In this document: one piece after another, positions 25,808 through 39,754 of the stretch
How positions within the stretch are numbered: the stretch's first letter is position 1
Layout of the letters: each line of letters starts with the position of its first letter
Source of the DNA: Zeus faber
Taxonomy: Eukaryota; Chordata; Actinopteri; Zeiformes; Zeidae
Length of the DNA: 64,000 nt
NCBI GenBank assembly: GCA_960531495.1
Contig: CAUIJY010000068.1
Location: 248,001 to 312,000 of the forward strand
Direction: 5' to 3'
The notes under the pieces: model-generated
Told to the model about the DNA's origin: nothing
Seen by the model: only the letters and a program-made list of their open reading frames with translations
The model's database searches: none
Position numbers and translations under genes: made by a program

Positions 25808-28096
25808 ACTTTTTGCAGAACAGTTTTTGGCACATCTAACACATTTTTCCTGAAATTACGAGCATTTTCATAAAAACCTGCATGGATGGCAAACAAGGCA
25901 TTTTCAGGCAATTTTAAGACTGAAAGGATGTTTTGAGTAAAGGTTTCTGTCATGACTGTGTAGGAACTGCTCAGATAGTGTGAATACTGTTTTGAACTCA
26001 TTTGTAATTGGGAATGTACTGTTTGTAAAACAGTTTTTGGCACATCTAACAAGTATTTCTGAAATAATAAGCATTTTCATGAAACCTGCATGGATGGCAA
26101 ACAAGGCATTTTCAGGCCATTTAAAGACTGAAAGGATGTTTTGAGTAAAGCTTTCTGTCATGACTCTGTAGGAACTGCTCATATAGTGTGAATACTGTTT
26201 TGAACTCATTTGTAATTGGGAATGTACTCTTTGTAAAACAGTTTTTGGCACATCTAACAAGTATTTCTGAAATAATAAGCATTTTCATGAAACCTGCATG
26301 GATGGCAAACAAGGCATTTTCAGGCCATTTAAAGACTGAAAGGATGTTTTGAGTAAAGATTTCTGTCATGACTCTCTAGGACCTGCTCAGATAGTGTAAA
26401 TACTGTTATGAACTGATTTGTAATGGGAAAGTACTGTTTGCAAAAGAGTTTTTGGCACATCTAACAAGTTTTTCTGAAATTATGAGCATTTTCATAAAAA
26501 CCTGCATGGATGGCAAACAAGGCATTTTCAGGCAATTTAAAGACTGAAAGGATGTTTTGAGTAAAGGTTTCTGTCATGACTGTGTAGGAACTGCTCAGAT
26601 AGTGTGAATACTGTTTTGAACTCATTTGTAATTGGGAATGTACTCTTTGTAAAACAGTTTTTGGAACATCTAACAAGTATTTCTGAAATAATAAGCATTT
26701 TCATGAAACCTGCATGGATGGCAAACAAGGCATTTTCAGGCCATTTAAAGACTGAAAGGATGTTTGAGTAAAGATTTCTGTCATGACTCTGTAGGAACTG
26801 CTCAGATAGTGTAAATACTGTTATGAACTCATTTGTAATGGGAAAGTACTGTTTGCAAAACAGTTTTTGGCACATCTAACAAGTTTTTCTGAAATTACAA
26901 CCATTTTCATAAAATCCTGCATGGATGGCAAACAAGGCATTTTCAGGCAATTTAAAGACTGAAAGGATGTTTTGAGTAAAGGTTTCTGTCATAACTCTGT
27001 AGGAACTGCTCAGATAAAGTAAATACTGTTATGAACTCATTTGTAATGGGAAAGTACTGTTTGCAGAACAGTTTTGGCACATCTAACAATTTTTTTCTGA
27101 AATTACGAGCATTTTCATAAAAAACTGCATGGATGGCAAACAAGGCATTTTCAGGCAATTTAAAGACTGAAAGGATGTTTTGAGTAAAGGTTTCTGGCAT
27201 GACTCTGTAGAACCTGCTCAGATAGTGTAAATACTGTTATGAACTCATTTGTAATGGGAAAGTACTGTTTGCAGAACAGTTTTTGGCACATCTAACACAT
27301 TTTTTCTGAAATTACGAGCATTTTCATAAATACCTGCATGGATGGCAAACAATGCATTTTCAGGCAATTTAAAGACTGAAAGGATGTTTTGAGTAAAGCT
27401 TTCTGTCATGACTCTGTAGGAACTGCTCAGATAGTGTAAATACTGTTATGAACTCATTTGTAATGGGAAAGTACTGTTTGCAAAAGAGTTTTTGGCACAT
27501 CTAACAAGTTTTTCTGAAATTACAAGCACTTTCATAAAAACCTGCATGGATGGCAAACAAGGCATTTTCAGGCAATTTAAAGACTGAAAGGATGTTTTGA
27601 GTAAAGGTTTCTGTCATGACTGTGTAGGAACTGCTCAGATAGTGTGAATACTGTTTTGAACTCATTTGTAATTGGGAATGTACTGTTTGTAAAACAGTTT
27701 TTGGCACATCTAACAAGTATTTCTGAAATAATAAGCATTTTCATGAAACCTGCATGGATGGCAAACAAGGCATTTTCAGGCAATTTAAAGACTGAAAGGA
27801 TGTTTTGAGTAAAGATTTCTGTCATGACTCTCTAGGACCTGCTCAGATAGTGTAAATACTGTTATGAACTGATTTGTAATGGGAAAGTACTGTTTGCAAA
27901 AGAGTTTTTGGCACATCTAACAGGTTTTTCTGAAATTACGAGCAGTTTCATAAAAACCTGCATGGGTGGCAAACATGGCATTTTCAGGCAATTTAAAGAC
28001 TGAAAGGATGTTTTGAGTAAAGGTTTCTGCCATAACTCTGTAGGAACTGCTCAGATAGTGTAAATACTGTTATGAACTCATTTGTAATGGGAATGT
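25808..28096 (+). repeat. 7-mer to 15-mer switch (11 monomers)
   Basis: Monomers at 25808, 26018, 26226, 26433 and 26642 are n1-n5 of the 7-mer. The monomer at 26848 is a hybrid that begins like n6 and continues with ACAACCATTTTCATAAAATCC. Monomers at 27056, 27264, 27473, 27682 and 27889 are m11-m15. The switch between the two HOR types therefore lies inside one monomer. Confidence 0.85.
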
Positions 28097-29761
28097 ACTT
28101 TTTGCAGAACAGTTTTTGGCACATCTAACACATTTTTTCTGAAATTACGAGCATTTTCATAAAAACCTGCATGGATGGCAAACAAGGCATTTTCAGGCAA
28201 TTTTAAGACTGAAAGGATGTTTTGAGTAAAGGTTTCTGTCATGAATGTGTAGGAACTGCTCAGATAGTGTGAATACTGTTTTGAACTCATTTGTAATTGG
28301 GAATGTACTGTTTGTAAAACAGTTTTTGGCACATCTAACAAGTATTTCTGAAATAATAAGCATTTTCATGAAACCTGCATGGATGGCAAACAAGGCATTT
28401 TCAGGCCATTTAAAGACTGAAAGGATGTTTTGAGTAAAGGTTTCTGTCATGACTCTCTAGGACCTGCTCAGATAGTGTAAATACTGTTATGAACTGATTT
28501 GTAATGGGAAAGTACTGTTTGCAAAACAGTTTTTGGCACATCTAACAAGTTTTTCTGAAATTACAAGCATTTTCATAAAAACCTGCATGGATGGCAAACA
28601 AGGCATTTTCAGGCAATTTAAAGACTGAAAGGATGTTTTGAGTAAAGGTTTCTGTCATAACTCTGTAGGAACTGCTCAGATAAAGTAAATACTGTTATGA
28701 ACTCATTTGTAATGGGAAAGTACTGTTTGCAGAACAGTTTTGGCACATCTAACAATTTTTTTCTGAAATTACGAGCATTTTCATAAAAAACTGCATGGAT
28801 GGCAAACAAGGCATTTTCAGGCAATTTAAAGACTGAAAGGATGTTTTGAGTAAAGATTTCTGTCATGACTCTGTAGGAACTGCTCAGATAGTGTAAATAC
28901 TGTTATGAGCTCATTTGTAATGGGAAAGTACTGTTTGCAAAACAGTTTTTGGCACATCTAACAAGTTTTTCTGAAATTACAAGCATTTTCATAAAAACCT
29001 GCATGGATGGCAAACAAGGCATTTTCAGGCAATTTAAAGACTGAAAGGATGTTTTGAGTAAAGGTTTCTGTCATGACTCTCTAGGACCTGCTCAGATAGT
29101 GTAAATACTGTTATGAACTGATTTGTAATGGGAAAGTACTGTTTGCAAAAGAGTTTTTGGCACATCTAACAAGTTTTTCTGAAATTACGAGCATTTTCAT
29201 AAAAACCTGCATGGATGGCAAACAAGGCATTTTCAGGCAATTTAAAGACTGAAAGGATGTTTTGAGTAAAGGTTTCTGTCATAACTCTGTAGGAACTGCT
29301 CAGATAAAGTAAATACTGTTATGAACTCATTTGTAATGGGAAAGTACTGTTTGCAGAACAGTTTTGGCACATCTAACAATTTTTTTCTGAAATTACGAGC
29401 ATTTTCATAAAAAACTGCATGGATGGCAAACAAGGCATTTTCAGGCAATTTAAAGACTGAAAGGATGTTTTGAGTAAAGGTTTCTGTCATGACTCTGTAG
29501 GACCTGCTCAGATAGTGTAAATACTGTTATGAACTCATTTGTAATGGGAAAGTACTGTTTGCAGAACAGTTTTTGGCACATCTAACAAGTTTTTCTGAAA
29601 TTACGAGCAGTTTCATAAAAACCTGCATGGGTGGCAAACAAGGCATTTTCAGGCAATTTAAAGACTGAAAGGATGTTTTGAGTAAAGGTTTCTGTCATAA
29701 CTCTGTAGGAACTGCTCAGATAGTGTAAATACTGTTATGAACTCATTTGTAATGGGAAAGT
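28097..29761 (+). repeat. 8-mer anchor interval (1,665 bp), copy of 18523-20187
   Basis: It has the same monomer order as 18523-20187 at a constant offset of 9,574 bp. It shares the private anchor context GGGAATGTACTTTTTG (near 28091) and the GAGCTC variant near 28908. I noticed no difference between the two copies, so the duplication looks recent. Confidence 0.87.
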
Positions 29762-32700
29762 ACTTTTTGCAGAACAGTTTTTGGCACATCTAACACATTT
29801 TTTCTGAAATTACGAGCATTTTCATAAAAACCTGCATGGATGGCAAACAAGGCATTTTCAGGCAATTTTAAGACTGAAAGGATGTTTTGAGTAAAGGTTT
29901 CTGTCATGAATGTGTAGGAACTGCTCAGATAGTGTGAATACTGTTTTGAACTCATTTGTAATTGGGAATGTACTGTTTGTAAAACAGTTTTTGGCACATC
30001 TAACAAGTATTTCTGAAATAATAAGCATTTTCATGAAACCTGCATGGATGGCAAACAAGGCATTTTCAGGCCATTTAAAGACTGAAAGGATGTTTTGAGT
30101 AAAGGTTTCTGTCATGACTCTCTAGGACCTGCTCAGATAGTGTAAATACTGTTATGAACTGATTTGTAATGGGAAAGTACTGTTTGCAAAACAGTTTTTG
30201 GCACATCTAACAAGTTTTTCTGAAATTACAAGCATTTTCATAAAAACCTGCATGGATGGCAAACAAGGCATTTTCAGGCAATTTAAAGACTGAAAGGATG
30301 TTTTGAGTAAAGGTTTCTGTCATAACTCTGTAGGAACTGCTCAGATAAAGTAAATACTGTTATGAACTCATTTGTAATGGGAAAGTACTGTTTGCAGAAC
30401 AGTTTTGGCACATCTAACAATTTTTTTCTGAAATTACGAGCATTTTCATAAAAAACTGCATGGATGGCAAACAAGGCATTTTCAGGCAATTTAAAGACTG
30501 AAAGGATGTTTTGAGTAAAGATTTCTGTCATGACTCTGTAGGAACTGCTCAGATAGTGTAAATACTGTTATGAACTCATTTGTAATGGGAAAGTACTGTT
30601 TGCAAAACAGTTTTTGGCACATCTAACAAGTTTTTCTGAAATTACAAGCATTTTCATAAAAACCTGCATGGATGGCAAACAAGGCATTTTCAGGCAATTT
30701 AAAGACTGAAAGGATGTTTTGAGTAAAGGTTTCTGTCATAACTCTGTAGGAACTGCTCAGATAAAGTAAATACTGTTATGAACTCATTTGTAATGGGAAA
30801 GTACTGTTTGCAGAACAGTTTTGGCACATCTAACAATTTTTTTCTGAAATTACGAGCATTTTCATAAAAAACTGCATGGATGGCAAACAAGGCATTTTCA
30901 GGCAATTTAAAGACTGAAAGGATGTTTTGAGTAAAGGTTTCTGTCATGACTCTGTAGGACCTGCTCAGATAGTGTAAATACTGTTATGAACTCATTTGTA
31001 ATGGGAAAGTACTGTTTGCAGAACAGTTTTTGGCACATCTAACAAGTTTTTCTGAAATTACGAGCAGTTTCATAAAAACCTGCATGGGTGGCAAACAAGG
31101 CATTTTCAGGCAATTTAAAGACTGAAAGGATGTTTTGAGTAAAGGTTTCTGTCATAACTCTGTAGGAACTGCTCAGATAAAGTAAATACTGTTATGAACT
31201 CATTTGTAATGGGAAAGTACTGTTTGCAGAACAGTTTTTGGCACATCTTACACATTTTTGCTGAAATTACGAGCATTTTCATAAAAACCTGCATGGATGG
31301 CAAACAAGGCATTTTCAGGCAATTTAAAGACTGAAAGGATGTTTTGAGTAAAGGTTTCTGTCATAACTCTGTAGGAACTGCTCAGATAGTGTTAATACTG
31401 TTATGAACTCATTTGTAATGGGAAAGTACTGTTTGCAGAACAGTTTTTGGCACATCTAACAAGTTTTTCTGAAATTACAAGCACTTTCATAAAAACCTGC
31501 ATGGATGGCAAACAAGGCATTTTCAGGCAATTTAAAGACTGAAAGGATGTTTTGAGTAAAGGTTTCTGTCATGACTCTGTAGGACCTGCTCAGATAGTGT
31601 AAATACTGTTATGAACTCATTTGTAATGGGAAAGTACTGTTTGCAGAACAGTTTTTGGCACATCTAACAAGTTTTTCTGAAATTACGAGCAGTTTCATAA
31701 AAACCTGCATGGGTGGCAAACAAGGCATTTTCAGGCAATTTAAAGACTGAAAGGATGTTTTGAGTAAAGGTTTCTGTCATAACTCTGTAGGAACTGCTCA
31801 GATAAAGTAAATACTGTTATGAACTCATTTGTAATGGGAAAGTACTGTTTGCAGAACAGTTTTGGCACATCTAACAATTTTTTTCTGAAATTACGAGCAT
31901 TTTCATAAAAAACTGCATGGATGGCAAACAAGGCATTTTCAGGCAATTTAAAGACTGAAAGGATGTTTTGAGTAAAGGTTTCTGGCATGACTCTGTAGAA
32001 CCTGCTCAGATAGTGTAAATACTGTTATGAACTCATTTGTAATGGGAAAGTACTGTTTGCAGAACAGTTTTTGGCACATCTAACAAGTTTTTCTGAAATT
32101 ACAAGCACTTTCATAAAAACCTGCATGGATGGCAAACAAGGCATTTTCAGGCAATTTAAAGACTGAAAGGATGTTTTGAGTAAAGGTTTCTGTCATGACT
32201 CTGTAGGACCTGCTCAGATAGTGTAAATACTGTTATGAACTCATTTGTAATGGGAAAGTACTGTTTGCAGAACAGTTTTTGGCACATCTAACAAGTTTTT
32301 CTGAAATTACGAGCAGTTTCATAAAAACCTGCATGGGTGGCAAACAAGGCATTTTCAGGCAATTTAAAGACTGAAAGGATGTTTTGAGTAAAGGTTTCTG
32401 TCATAACTCTGTAGGAACTGCTCAGATAAAGTAAATACTGTTATGAACTCATTTGTAATGGGAAAGTACTGTTTGCAGAACAGTTTTGGCACATCTAACA
32501 ATTTTTTTCTGAAATTACGAGCATTTTCATAAAAAACTGCATGGATGGCAAACAAGGCATTTTCAGGCAATTTAAAGACTGAAAGGATGTTTTGAGTAAA
32601 GGTTTCTGGCATGACTCTGTAGAACCTGCTCAGATAGTGTAAATACTGTTATGAACTCATTTGTAATGGGAAAGTACTGTTTGCAGAACAGTTTTTGGCA

Positions 32701-35700
32701 CATCTAACACATTTTTTCTGAAATTACGAGCATTTTCATAAATACCTGCATGGATGGCAAACAATGCATTTTCAGGCAATTTAAAGACTGAAAGGATGTT
32801 TTGAGTAAAGGTTTCTGTCATAACTCTGTAGGAACTGCTCAGATAAAGTAAATACTGTTATGAACTCATTTGTAATGGGAAAGTACTGTTTGCAGAACAG
32901 TTTTGGCACATCTAACAATTTTTTTCTGAAATTACGAGCATTTTCATAAAAAACTGCATGGATGGCAAACAAGGCATTTTCAGGCAATTTAAAGACTGAA
33001 AGGATGTTTTGAGTAAAGGTTTCTGTCATGACTCTCTAGGACCTGCTCAGATAGTGTAAATACTGTTATGAACTGATTTGTAATGGGAAAGTACTGTTTG
33101 CAAAACAGTTTTTGGCACATCTAACAAGTTTTTCTGAAATTACAAGCATTTTCATAAAAACCTGCATGGATGGCAAACAAGGCATTTTCAGGCAATTTAA
33201 AGACTGAAAGGATGTTTTGAGTAAAGGTTTCTGTCATAACTCTGTAGGAACTGCTCAGATAAAGTAAATACTGTTATGAACTCATTTGTAATGGGAAAGT
33301 ACTGTTTGCAGAACAGTTTTGGCACATCTAACAATTTTTTTCTGAAATTACGAGCATTTTCATAAAAAACTGCATGGATGGCAAACAAGGCATTTTCAGG
33401 CAATTTAAAGACTGAAAGGATGTTTTGAGTAAAGATTTCTGTCATGACTCTGTAGGAACTGCTCAGATAGTGTAAATACTGTTATGAACTCATTTGTAAT
33501 GGGAAAGTACTGTTTGCAAAACAGTTTTTGGCACATCTAACAAGTTTTTCTGAAATTACAAGCATTTTCATAAAAACCTGCATGGATGGCAAACAAGGCA
33601 TTTTCAGGCAATTTAAAGACTGAAAGGATGTTTTGAGTAAAGGTTTCTGTCATAACTCTGTAGGAACTGCTCAGATAAAGTAAATACTGTTATGAACTCA
33701 TTTGTAATGGGAAAGTACTGTTTGCAGAACAGTTTTGGCACATCTAACAATTTTTTTCTGAAATTACGAGCATTTTCATAAAAAACTGCATGGATGGCAA
33801 ACAAGGCATTTTCAGGCAATTTAAAGACTGAAAGGATGTTTTGAGTAAAGGTTTCTGTCATGACTCTGTAGGACCTGCTCAGATAGTGTAAATACTGTTA
33901 TGAACTCATTTGTAATGGGAAAGTACTGTTTGCAGAACAGTTTTTGGCACATCTAACAAGTTTTTCTGAAATTACGAGCAGTTTCATAAAAACCTGCATG
34001 GGTGGCAAACAAGGCATTTTCAGGCAATTTAAAGACTGAAAGGATGTTTTGAGTAAAGGTTTCTGTCATAACTCTGTAGGAACTGCTCAGATAAAGTAAA
34101 TACTGTTATGAACTCATTTGTAATGGGAAAGTACTGTTTGCAGAACAGTTTTTGGCACATCTTACACATTTTTGCTGAAATTACGAGCATTTTCATAAAA
34201 ACCTGCATGGATGGCAAACAAGGCATTTTCAGGCAATTTAAAGACTGAAAGGATGTTTTGAGTAAAGGTTTCTGTCATAACTCTGTAGGAACTGCTCAGA
34301 TAGTGTTAATACTGTTATGAACTCATTTGTAATGGGAAAGTACTGTTTGCAGAACAGTTTTTGGCACATCTAACAAGTTTTTCTGAAATTACAAGCACTT
34401 TCATAAAAACCTGCATGGATGGCAAACAAGGCATTTTCAGGCAATTTAAAGACTGAAAGGATGTTTTGAGTAAAGGTTTCTGTCATGACTCTGTAGGACC
34501 TGCTCAGATAGTGTAAATACTGTTATGAACTCATTTGTAATGGGAAAGTACTGTTTGCAGAACAGTTTTTGGCACATCTAACAAGTTTTTCTGAAATTAC
34601 GAGCAGTTTCATAAAAACCTGCATGGGTGGCAAACAAGGCATTTTCAGGCAATTTAAAGACTGAAAGGATGTTTTGAGTAAAGGTTTCTGTCATAACTCT
34701 GTAGGAACTGCTCAGATAAAGTAAATACTGTTATGAACTCATTTGTAATGGGAAAGTACTGTTTGCAGAACAGTTTTGGCACATCTAACAATTTTTTTCT
34801 GAAATTACGAGCATTTTCATAAAAAACTGCATGGATGGCAAACAAGGCATTTTCAGGCAATTTAAAGACTGAAAGGATGTTTTGAGTAAAGGTTTCTGGC
34901 ATGACTCTGTAGAACCTGCTCAGATAGTGTAAATACTGTTATGAACTCATTTGTAATGGGAAAGTACTGTTTGCAGAACAGTTTTTGGCACATCTAACAC
35001 ATTTTTTCTGAAATTACGAGCATTTTCATAAATACCTGCATGGATGGCAAACAATGCATTTTCAGGCAATTTAAAGACTGAAAGGATGTTTTGAGTAAAG
35101 CTTTCTGTCATGACTCTGTAGGAACTGCTCAGATAGTGTAAATACTGTTATGAACTCATTTGTAATGGGAAAGTACTGTTTGCAAAAGAGTTTTTGGCAC
35201 ATCTAACAAGTTTTTCTGAAATTACAAGCACTTTCATAAAAACCTGCATGGATGGCAAACAAGGCATTTTCAGGCAATTTAAAGACTGAAAGGATGTTTT
35301 GAGTAAAGGTTTCTGTCATGACTGTGTAGGAACTGCTCAGATAGTGTGAATACTGTTTTGAACTCATTTGTAATTGGGAATGTACTGTTTGTAAAACAGT
35401 TTTTGGCACATCTAACAAGTATTTCTGAAATAATAAGCATTTTCATGAAACCTGCATGGATGGCAAACAAGGCATTTTCAGGCAATTTAAAGACTGAAAG
35501 GATGTTTTGAGTAAAGATTTCTGTCATGACTCTCTAGGACCTGCTCAGATAGTGTAAATACTGTTATGAACTGATTTGTAATGGGAAAGTACTGTTTGCA
35601 AAAGAGTTTTTGGCACATCTAACAGGTTTTTCTGAAATTACGAGCAGTTTCATAAAAACCTGCATGGGTGGCAAACATGGCATTTTCAGGCAATTTAAAG

Positions 35701-35798
35701 ACTGAAAGGATGTTTTGAGTAAAGGTTTCTGCCATAACTCTGTAGGAACTGCTCAGATAGTGTAAATACTGTTATGAACTCATTTGTAATGGGAAAGT
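29762..35798 (+). repeat. Expanded double HOR interval (29 monomers, 6,037 bp)
   Basis: The order is m1-m11 (29762-32051), a second m9-m10-m11 (32052-32675), m12 whose tail has become GTCATAAC/ATAAAG (32676), and a seven-T monomer with an m2-type tail (32885). Then come m3-m15 (33093-35798). The expected anchor m1 is missing in the middle, which is why the interval spans almost two 15-mers. Bases 29705-33035 recur at 35742-39072. Confidence 0.85.
31428..32675 (+). repeat. Tandem duplication of the m9-m10-m11 trimer (2 x 624 bp)
   Basis: Monomers at 31428, 31636 and 31844 (m9: ACAAGCACTTTC; m10: GAGCAGTTTC with GGGTGG; m11: seven T, TCTGGCATG, TGTAGAACC) are followed at 32052, 32260 and 32468 by the same three in the same order. 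Confidence 0.87.
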
Positions 35799-38700
35799 AC
35801 TTTTTGCAGAACAGTTTTTGGCACATCTAACACATTTTTTCTGAAATTACGAGCATTTTCATAAAAACCTGCATGGATGGCAAACAAGGCATTTTCAGGC
35901 AATTTTAAGACTGAAAGGATGTTTTGAGTAAAGGTTTCTGTCATGAATGTGTAGGAACTGCTCAGATAGTGTGAATACTGTTTTGAACTCATTTGTAATT
36001 GGGAATGTACTGTTTGTAAAACAGTTTTTGGCACATCTAACAAGTATTTCTGAAATAATAAGCATTTTCATGAAACCTGCATGGATGGCAAACAAGGCAT
36101 TTTCAGGCCATTTAAAGACTGAAAGGATGTTTTGAGTAAAGGTTTCTGTCATGACTCTCTAGGACCTGCTCAGATAGTGTAAATACTGTTATGAACTGAT
36201 TTGTAATGGGAAAGTACTGTTTGCAAAACAGTTTTTGGCACATCTAACAAGTTTTTCTGAAATTACAAGCATTTTCATAAAAACCTGCATGGATGGCAAA
36301 CAAGGCATTTTCAGGCAATTTAAAGACTGAAAGGATGTTTTGAGTAAAGGTTTCTGTCATAACTCTGTAGGAACTGCTCAGATAAAGTAAATACTGTTAT
36401 GAACTCATTTGTAATGGGAAAGTACTGTTTGCAGAACAGTTTTGGCACATCTAACAATTTTTTTCTGAAATTACGAGCATTTTCATAAAAAACTGCATGG
36501 ATGGCAAACAAGGCATTTTCAGGCAATTTAAAGACTGAAAGGATGTTTTGAGTAAAGATTTCTGTCATGACTCTGTAGGAACTGCTCAGATAGTGTAAAT
36601 ACTGTTATGAACTCATTTGTAATGGGAAAGTACTGTTTGCAAAACAGTTTTTGGCACATCTAACAAGTTTTTCTGAAATTACAAGCATTTTCATAAAAAC
36701 CTGCATGGATGGCAAACAAGGCATTTTCAGGCAATTTAAAGACTGAAAGGATGTTTTGAGTAAAGGTTTCTGTCATAACTCTGTAGGAACTGCTCAGATA
36801 AAGTAAATACTGTTATGAACTCATTTGTAATGGGAAAGTACTGTTTGCAGAACAGTTTTGGCACATCTAACAATTTTTTTCTGAAATTACGAGCATTTTC
36901 ATAAAAAACTGCATGGATGGCAAACAAGGCATTTTCAGGCAATTTAAAGACTGAAAGGATGTTTTGAGTAAAGGTTTCTGTCATGACTCTGTAGGACCTG
37001 CTCAGATAGTGTAAATACTGTTATGAACTCATTTGTAATGGGAAAGTACTGTTTGCAGAACAGTTTTTGGCACATCTAACAAGTTTTTCTGAAATTACGA
37101 GCAGTTTCATAAAAACCTGCATGGGTGGCAAACAAGGCATTTTCAGGCAATTTAAAGACTGAAAGGATGTTTTGAGTAAAGGTTTCTGTCATAACTCTGT
37201 AGGAACTGCTCAGATAAAGTAAATACTGTTATGAACTCATTTGTAATGGGAAAGTACTGTTTGCAGAACAGTTTTTGGCACATCTTACACATTTTTGCTG
37301 AAATTACGAGCATTTTCATAAAAACCTGCATGGATGGCAAACAAGGCATTTTCAGGCAATTTAAAGACTGAAAGGATGTTTTGAGTAAAGGTTTCTGTCA
37401 TAACTCTGTAGGAACTGCTCAGATAGTGTTAATACTGTTATGAACTCATTTGTAATGGGAAAGTACTGTTTGCAGAACAGTTTTTGGCACATCTAACAAG
37501 TTTTTCTGAAATTACAAGCACTTTCATAAAAACCTGCATGGATGGCAAACAAGGCATTTTCAGGCAATTTAAAGACTGAAAGGATGTTTTGAGTAAAGGT
37601 TTCTGTCATGACTCTGTAGGACCTGCTCAGATAGTGTAAATACTGTTATGAACTCATTTGTAATGGGAAAGTACTGTTTGCAGAACAGTTTTTGGCACAT
37701 CTAACAAGTTTTTCTGAAATTACGAGCAGTTTCATAAAAACCTGCATGGGTGGCAAACAAGGCATTTTCAGGCAATTTAAAGACTGAAAGGATGTTTTGA
37801 GTAAAGGTTTCTGTCATAACTCTGTAGGAACTGCTCAGATAAAGTAAATACTGTTATGAACTCATTTGTAATGGGAAAGTACTGTTTGCAGAACAGTTTT
37901 GGCACATCTAACAATTTTTTTCTGAAATTACGAGCATTTTCATAAAAAACTGCATGGATGGCAAACAAGGCATTTTCAGGCAATTTAAAGACTGAAAGGA
38001 TGTTTTGAGTAAAGGTTTCTGGCATGACTCTGTAGAACCTGCTCAGATAGTGTAAATACTGTTATGAACTCATTTGTAATGGGAAAGTACTGTTTGCAGA
38101 ACAGTTTTTGGCACATCTAACAAGTTTTTCTGAAATTACAAGCACTTTCATAAAAACCTGCATGGATGGCAAACAAGGCATTTTCAGGCAATTTAAAGAC
38201 TGAAAGGATGTTTTGAGTAAAGGTTTCTGTCATGACTCTGTAGGACCTGCTCAGATAGTGTAAATACTGTTATGAACTCATTTGTAATGGGAAAGTACTG
38301 TTTGCAGAACAGTTTTTGGCACATCTAACAAGTTTTTCTGAAATTACGAGCAGTTTCATAAAAACCTGCATGGGTGGCAAACAAGGCATTTTCAGGCAAT
38401 TTAAAGACTGAAAGGATGTTTTGAGTAAAGGTTTCTGTCATAACTCTGTAGGAACTGCTCAGATAAAGTAAATACTGTTATGAACTCATTTGTAATGGGA
38501 AAGTACTGTTTGCAGAACAGTTTTGGCACATCTAACAATTTTTTTCTGAAATTACGAGCATTTTCATAAAAAACTGCATGGATGGCAAACAAGGCATTTT
38601 CAGGCAATTTAAAGACTGAAAGGATGTTTTGAGTAAAGGTTTCTGGCATGACTCTGTAGAACCTGCTCAGATAGTGTAAATACTGTTATGAACTCATTTG

Positions 38701-39337
38701 TAATGGGAAAGTACTGTTTGCAGAACAGTTTTTGGCACATCTAACACATTTTTTCTGAAATTACGAGCATTTTCATAAATACCTGCATGGATGGCAAACA
38801 ATGCATTTTCAGGCAATTTAAAGACTGAAAGGATGTTTTGAGTAAAGGTTTCTGTCATAACTCTGTAGGAACTGCTCAGATAAAGTAAATACTGTTATGA
38901 ACTCATTTGTAATGGGAAAGTACTGTTTGCAGAACAGTTTTGGCACATCTAACAATTTTTTTCTGAAATTACGAGCATTTTCATAAAAAACTGCATGGAT
39001 GGCAAACAAGGCATTTTCAGGCAATTTAAAGACTGAAAGGATGTTTTGAGTAAAGGTTTCTGTCATGACTCTGTAGGACCTGCTCAGATAGTGTAAATAC
39101 TGTTATGAACTCATTTGTAATGGGAAAGTACTGTTTGCAGAACAGTTTTTGGCACATCTAACAAGTTTTTCTGAAATTACGAGCAGTTTCATAAAAACCT
39201 GCATGGGTGGCAAACAAGGCATTTTCAGGCAATTTAAAGACTGAAAGGATGTTTTGAGTAAAGGTTTCTGTCATAACTCTGTAGGAACTGCTCAGATAGT
39301 GTAAATACTGTTATGAACTCATTTGTAATGGGAAAGT
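35799..39337 (+). repeat. Expanded HOR copy (17 monomers, 3,539 bp)
   Basis: The order is m1-m11, a repeated m9-m10-m11, an m12 with a replaced tail at 38713, a seven-T monomer at 38922, and a GGGTGG monomer at 39130 whose tail (GATAGTGTAAAT) leads into the next anchor. Most of it matches 29762-33035 at an offset of 6,037 bp. The last monomers follow the short 8-mer ending instead. Confidence 0.85.
37465..38712 (+). repeat. Tandem duplication of the m9-m10-m11 trimer, second occurrence
   Basis: This is the same 2 x 624 bp trimer duplication as at 31428-32675, offset by 6,037 bp. The second trimer starts at 38089. Since the flanks also match, it was probably copied as part of the larger block, not formed independently. 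Confidence 0.87.
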
Positions 39338-39547
39338 ACTTTTTGCAGAACAGTTTTTGGCACATCTAACACATTTTTTCTGAAATTACGAGCATTTTCA
39401 TAAAAACCTGCATGGATGGCAAACAAGGCATTTTCAGGCAATTTTAAGACTGAAAGGATGTTTTGAGTAAAGGTTTCTGTCATGAATGTGTAGGAACTGC
39501 TCAGATAGTGTGAATACTGTTTTGAACTCATTTGTAATTGGGAATGT
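39338..39547 (+). repeat. Monomer m1 (210 bp), HOR anchor
   Basis: It begins ACTTTTTGCAGAACAG, which breaks the usual dyad. Other marks are ACACATTTTTT, the CpG form TTACGAGC, AATTTTAAGACTG, CATGAATGTGTAGG and a tail with GTGTGAATACTGTTTTG and AATTGGGAATGT. It is the longest standard monomer. The C-to-A change in CATGAATGTG creates a plus-strand ATG that opens a chance 62-codon frame. Confidence 0.9.
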
Positions 39548-39754
39548 ACTGTTTGTAAAACAGTTTTTGGCACATCTAACAAGTATTTCTGAAATAATAA
39601 GCATTTTCATGAAACCTGCATGGATGGCAAACAAGGCATTTTCAGGCCATTTAAAGACTGAAAGGATGTTTTGAGTAAAGGTTTCTGTCATGACTCTCTA
39701 GGACCTGCTCAGATAGTGTAAATACTGTTATGAACTGATTTGTAATGGGAAAGT
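39548..39754 (+). repeat. Monomer m2 (207 bp)
   Basis: It begins ACTGTTTGTAAAACAGT with the dyad intact. It carries ACAAGTATTTC, GAAATAATAAGC (the CpG site in TA state at 39598-39599), TTTCATGAAACC with one A fewer, CAGGCCATTT and CTCTCTAGGACC, ending GAACTGATTTG. Its length is divisible by three. Confidence 0.9.
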
